The position numbers and the translations under genes are program-made. DNA of 7,593 bases from an uncultured Bacilli bacterium (GTDB taxonomy: Bacteria > Bacillota_I > Bacilli_A > RF39 > UBA660): assembly GCA_947623975.1 (NCBI GenBank), contig CANQHY010000056.1, forward strand, positions 1 to 7,593. The letters are read 5' to 3'. The notes under the pieces were generated by a model that saw only the letters and a list, made by a program, of their open reading frames with translations, had not been told where the DNA came from and searched no databases. Of the stretch, positions 5,550-7,593 are shown one piece after another. Each line of letters starts with the position of its first letter. Position 1 is the first letter of the stretch.

Positions 5550-6242
5550 ATGTTTTATAAACTTTTAGAAAAACTTAAAAGTCTATTTATTTTTACAGCA
5601 AGCTACTCGAATAATGTTTTCTTAGATCCGTTAAGTAGCGAAGAGGAAGAGGAGTGTATTAAAAAGGCAAACATGGGTGATGCTATCGCTAGAAATAAGC
5701 TGATTGAACATAATTTGCGACTCGTTGCCCACATTGTGAAAAAATTTGACTATAAAAATGTCGACCAAGATGATTTAATAAGTATTGGTACTATTGGGCT
5801 TATAAAAGGGGTTGATTCTTTTTCAAAGAGCCATGGAACAAAAATAACTACGTATTGTGCTAGGTGCATTGAAAATGAAATCCTTATGTACTTTAGAAGT
5901 AACAATAAAACAAGCAAAAATATTTCAATAAACGAATCGATTGGCTACGATAAAGAAGGAAATGAAATTACAATACTAGATATTTTGAAGATGCCTAGTC
6001 CAGATTTTGTGGAAAGTATCAACGAAAAAGACAATGTCAAGCTCCTAAAAGATTATATAAAAGTGCTTACACCTAGGGAAAATACAATTTTAGTTAAAAG
6101 GTACGGTCTAAATAATACAAAAGAAATGACACAGAAAGAAATCGCTAAAGAATTAAAGATATCTAGAAGTTATGTATCGCGGATAGAAAAAAGAGCACTT
6201 ATGAAGATTTTGCGAGAATTTATGAAAAATAATAAGACATAA
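5550..6242 (+). CDS. sigK: Sporulation sigma factor pro-sigma-K
   Basis: The 230-residue sigma-70 family protein drives late mother-cell genes (coat and cortex maturation). Regions 2.1-2.4 are seen as IEHNLRLVAHIVKKF, DLISIGTIGLIKG and TYCARCIENEILMYFR. The linker has DKEGNEITILDIL, and the region 4 helix-turn-helix is TQKEIAKELKISRSYVSRIE followed by KRALMK. LVAHIVKKF, KEGNEI and ISRSYVSRIEKRALMK match sigma-K better than sigma-E. Residues 1-18 form a hydrophobic pro-sequence. The junction TAS/YSNN aligns with the B. subtilis processing site LVS/YVKN, so SpoIVFB should cut between S18 and Y19. The pro-sequence is slightly shorter than the 20 residues removed in B. subtilis. The gene is uninterrupted, so no skin-type excision is needed. 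ATG 5550 is fixed by a strong ribosome binding site. Confidence 0.95.
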   Translation: MFYKLLEKLKSLFIFTASYSNNVFLDPLSSEEEEECIKKANMGDAIARNKLIEHNLRLVAHIVKKFDYKNVDQDDLISIGTIGLIKGVDSFSKSHGTKITTYCARCIENEILMYFRSNNKTSKNISINESIGYDKEGNEITILDILKMPSPDFVESINEKDNVKLLKDYIKVLTPRENTILVKRYGLNNTKEMTQKEIAKELKISRSYVSRIEKRALMKILREFMKNNKT

Positions 6243-6267
6243 TATTACTTTATTATGGACTTTTTTT
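6238..6267 (+). terminator. Weak intrinsic terminator after sigK
   Basis: A 7-bp stem CATAATA (6238-6244) with TATTATG (6251-6257) around a 6-base loop is followed, after GAC, by seven T residues (6261-6267). It overlaps the sigK stop codon. The stem is short and AT-rich, so termination may be partial. Confidence 0.35.
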
Positions 6268-6284
6268 CTATATGTAGCTATAAT
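6256..6284 (+). promoter_or_regulatory. Candidate housekeeping promoter of the deacetylase gene
   Basis: A perfect -10 TATAAT at 6279-6284 lies 17 bp after TGGACT (6256-6261, four of six matches to TTGACA). The predicted start near 6291 leaves an 18-base leader that contains the AGAGGTG ribosome binding site (6296-6302). It suggests that this gene is expressed separately from sigK, by vegetative RNA polymerase. Confidence 0.55.
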
Positions 6285-6308
6285 TATGTTAGCATAGAGG
6301 TGTTCGTT

Positions 6309-7593
6309 ATGAAGGAAAGTAGCAGTAACATTGAAGAAAAAAAGAGAGGAAAAAAAGGTAAAAAGAGAACTTTAAATAAAAAAGGTAGATTTGCAGTAGC
6401 AACATTAATAGGGGTGTTAATTTTTTCTTTAATAGCGTTGTTCGTTGCAATATTCGTTCCTAAAATAAAACTTAATGGTAAGTCTGTAGTGGTAGTGGAA
6501 TATGGAGAAGAATATAAAGAACCAGGTTATTCAGCAAAATATTTTGGCAGTAGCATTACAGATGAAGTAAAAGTTAAAGGAGAGGTTGATAATAGCAAAC
6601 TCGGAACTTATGAAATAGAATATAAAGTAAAAAAAGGAATATTTACAGCTACTAAAAAGAGAGTTGTTAAGGTTATTGACAGCGTAGTTCCGGTAGTTAC
6701 TTTAGAAGGCGAAAAGACACATACGCTTTGTCCTCTTGCAGAATATATCGAAGAAGGGTACAGTGCTTCTGATAATTATGATGGCGATTTAACAGATAAT
6801 GTTAAAGTAGAAATTAATGATGATTCTATTGAATATTTAGTAAAAGATAGCAGTGGAAATTTAGGAAGCGTCATAAGAAGAATAAATAGAGTCGATAATG
6901 AGGGACCGGTAATTACTTTAAAAGGCAGTGAAAACTATTATGTTATTTTAAATAACAAATATACAGATCCTGGATACAGTGCCACTGATAACTGTGATGG
7001 CGACTTGACGGATAAAGTTGTAGTAACAGGAACTGTCGATACAAGTAAAGAGGGAAAATATACTCTTACGTATGAGGTTTTAGATTCTGCTAAAAATCAA
7101 AGCAAAGTGACAAGAGTTGTTACCGTTACCAAACAAGTTGAAACTAATAGTGCTGTAGCAGGAGCTATTTATTTAACTTTTGATGATGGACCAAGTGGCA
7201 GCATAACACCACAGTTGTTAGATATTTTGAAAGAAAAAAATGTTAAAGCTACATTTTTTGTAATAAATCATTCTAGTAATTTAGACTATTTGATAAAAAG
7301 GGAATACGATGAAGGACATACAGTAGCACTCCATAGCATGTCTCACAATTATTCTACAGTATATCAATCTGCTGATGCTTACTTTGATGATTTAAAACAA
7401 ATTCAAGATAAAGTCGAAAGAATAACTGGGCAAAAAAGTATGATTATAAGATTTCCTGGAGGAAGCAGTAATACTGTAAGTATGAACTATGCAACGGGAA
7501 TTATGTCTTATCTTACTCAGGAGGTATTAGCAAGAGGATATCATTATTTTGATTGGAACGTATCTAGCGGTGATGCTGGAGACGTCAAGACAA
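6309..7593 (+). CDS. Membrane-anchored polysaccharide deacetylase with Ig-like repeats (3' partial)
   Basis: The frame is open from ATG 6309 (ribosome binding site AGAGGTG at 6296-6302) to the window edge, giving 428 residues with no stop. A very basic cytoplasmic N-terminus (residues 11-27) precedes one membrane segment (about 28-50). Three Ig-like repeats of the DUF5011 type follow at about 53-123, 128-195 and 200-274. From about 285 comes a carbohydrate esterase family 4 (NodB) domain. Motif 1 is TFDDGPS (D292 predicted base, D293 metal ligand), motif 2 HSMSH (H342 and H346 metal ligands), motif 3 RFPGGSSN (from R381), and motif 4 DWNVSSGDA near the edge. Motif 5, with the catalytic His, lies beyond the window. 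The likely reaction is removal of N-acetyl groups from cell-wall glycan such as peptidoglycan GlcNAc, giving lysozyme resistance; a spore-cortex substrate is also possible. The Ig repeats probably space the enzyme from the membrane. Confidence 0.9.
   Translation, partial: MKESSSNIEEKKRGKKGKKRTLNKKGRFAVATLIGVLIFSLIALFVAIFVPKIKLNGKSVVVVEYGEEYKEPGYSAKYFGSSITDEVKVKGEVDNSKLGTYEIEYKVKKGIFTATKKRVVKVIDSVVPVVTLEGEKTHTLCPLAEYIEEGYSASDNYDGDLTDNVKVEINDDSIEYLVKDSSGNLGSVIRRINRVDNEGPVITLKGSENYYVILNNKYTDPGYSATDNCDGDLTDKVVVTGTVDTSKEGKYTLTYEVLDSAKNQSKVTRVVTVTKQVETNSAVAGAIYLTFDDGPSGSITPQLLDILKEKNVKATFFVINHSSNLDYLIKREYDEGHTVALHSMSHNYSTVYQSADAYFDDLKQIQDKVERITGQKSMIIRFPGGSSNTVSMNYATGIMSYLTQEVLARGYHYFDWNVSSGDAGDVKT
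6465..7130 (+). repeat. Three Ig-like (DUF5011-type) repeats within the deacetylase
   Basis: The units are about 6465-6677, 6690-6893 and 6906-7130. The second and third share SA(S/T)DNxDGDLTD after a GY, and the first and third share EPGYSA/DPGYSA and a GxYxxxY strand. Unit 1 has lost the DGDLTD core, and unit 2 has a shortened centre where the G-x-Y strand should be. Units 2 and 3 also each carry a cysteine (C141, C229), which is unusual for extracellular Firmicutes Ig repeats. Divergence suggests old duplication, not recent copying. Confidence 0.75.

Noticed and set aside
5550..6242. Assignment as sigma-E instead of sigma-K
   Set aside because: Region 2.1 (LVAHIVKKF), KEGNEI and region 4 (ISRSYVSRIEKRALMK) follow sigma-K, and the pro-sequence has the sigma-K junction and length, not the longer sigma-E one.
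6309..7593. CRISPR, phage, insertion sequence or toxin-antitoxin content in the window
   Set aside because: No short direct repeats with spacers, no transposase or integrase motifs, no terminal inverted repeats and no tRNA were seen; the only internal repeats are the protein-level Ig units of the deacetylase.

Overview
The window is AT-rich throughout, and every gene reads on the + strand. It looks like chromosomal DNA of a low-GC, endospore-forming member of the Bacillota (Firmicutes). The evidence is the gene set (radC, mreC, mreD, spoIVFA, spoIVFB and an uninterrupted pro-sigma-K gene), strong Shine-Dalgarno (SD) sites and short intergenic gaps. I cannot name the genus. TGG encodes Trp and TGA is used as a stop, so the genetic code looks standard.

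Layout. Positions 1-93 hold no gene I can support. A small four-cysteine zinc-ribbon protein follows (94-270), closed by a clear intrinsic terminator (272-300). Next comes a tightly packed run: a membrane-anchored SPOR-domain protein (349-792), radC (828-1514), mreC (about 1519-2262), mreD (2259-2735), spoIVFA (2760-3365), spoIVFB (about 3346-4089) and a degenerate MurE-like Mur ligase (4136-5497). After a 52-bp gap with a 9-bp inverted repeat and a possible sigma-E-type promoter comes sigK (5550-6242). A weak terminator and a good housekeeping-type promoter then precede a large extracellular polysaccharide deacetylase with three Ig-like repeats (from 6309), which runs off the window.

How the genes fit together. 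The order SPOR protein - radC - mreC - mreD - spoIVFA - spoIVFB is a compressed version of the Bacillus subtilis spoIIB-maf-radC-mreBCD-minCD-spoIVFAB region, with maf, mreB and minCD absent. SpoIVFB is the intramembrane protease that cuts the pro-sequence from pro-sigma-K, and SpoIVFA anchors and regulates it. Here the protease, its regulator and its substrate lie within about 3.5 kb, separated only by the MurE-like gene. That gene keeps the ATP-binding P-loop but has lost most of the MurE catalytic and substrate motifs, so it is the least explained gene here.

The most notable oddity is the start of spoIVFB. The frame is open and encodes the expected first membrane segment well upstream of the first ATG, yet it contains no ATG, GTG or TTG there. 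Either a rare ATT/ATA start, a +1 frameshift from spoIVFA, or a sequence error must be involved.
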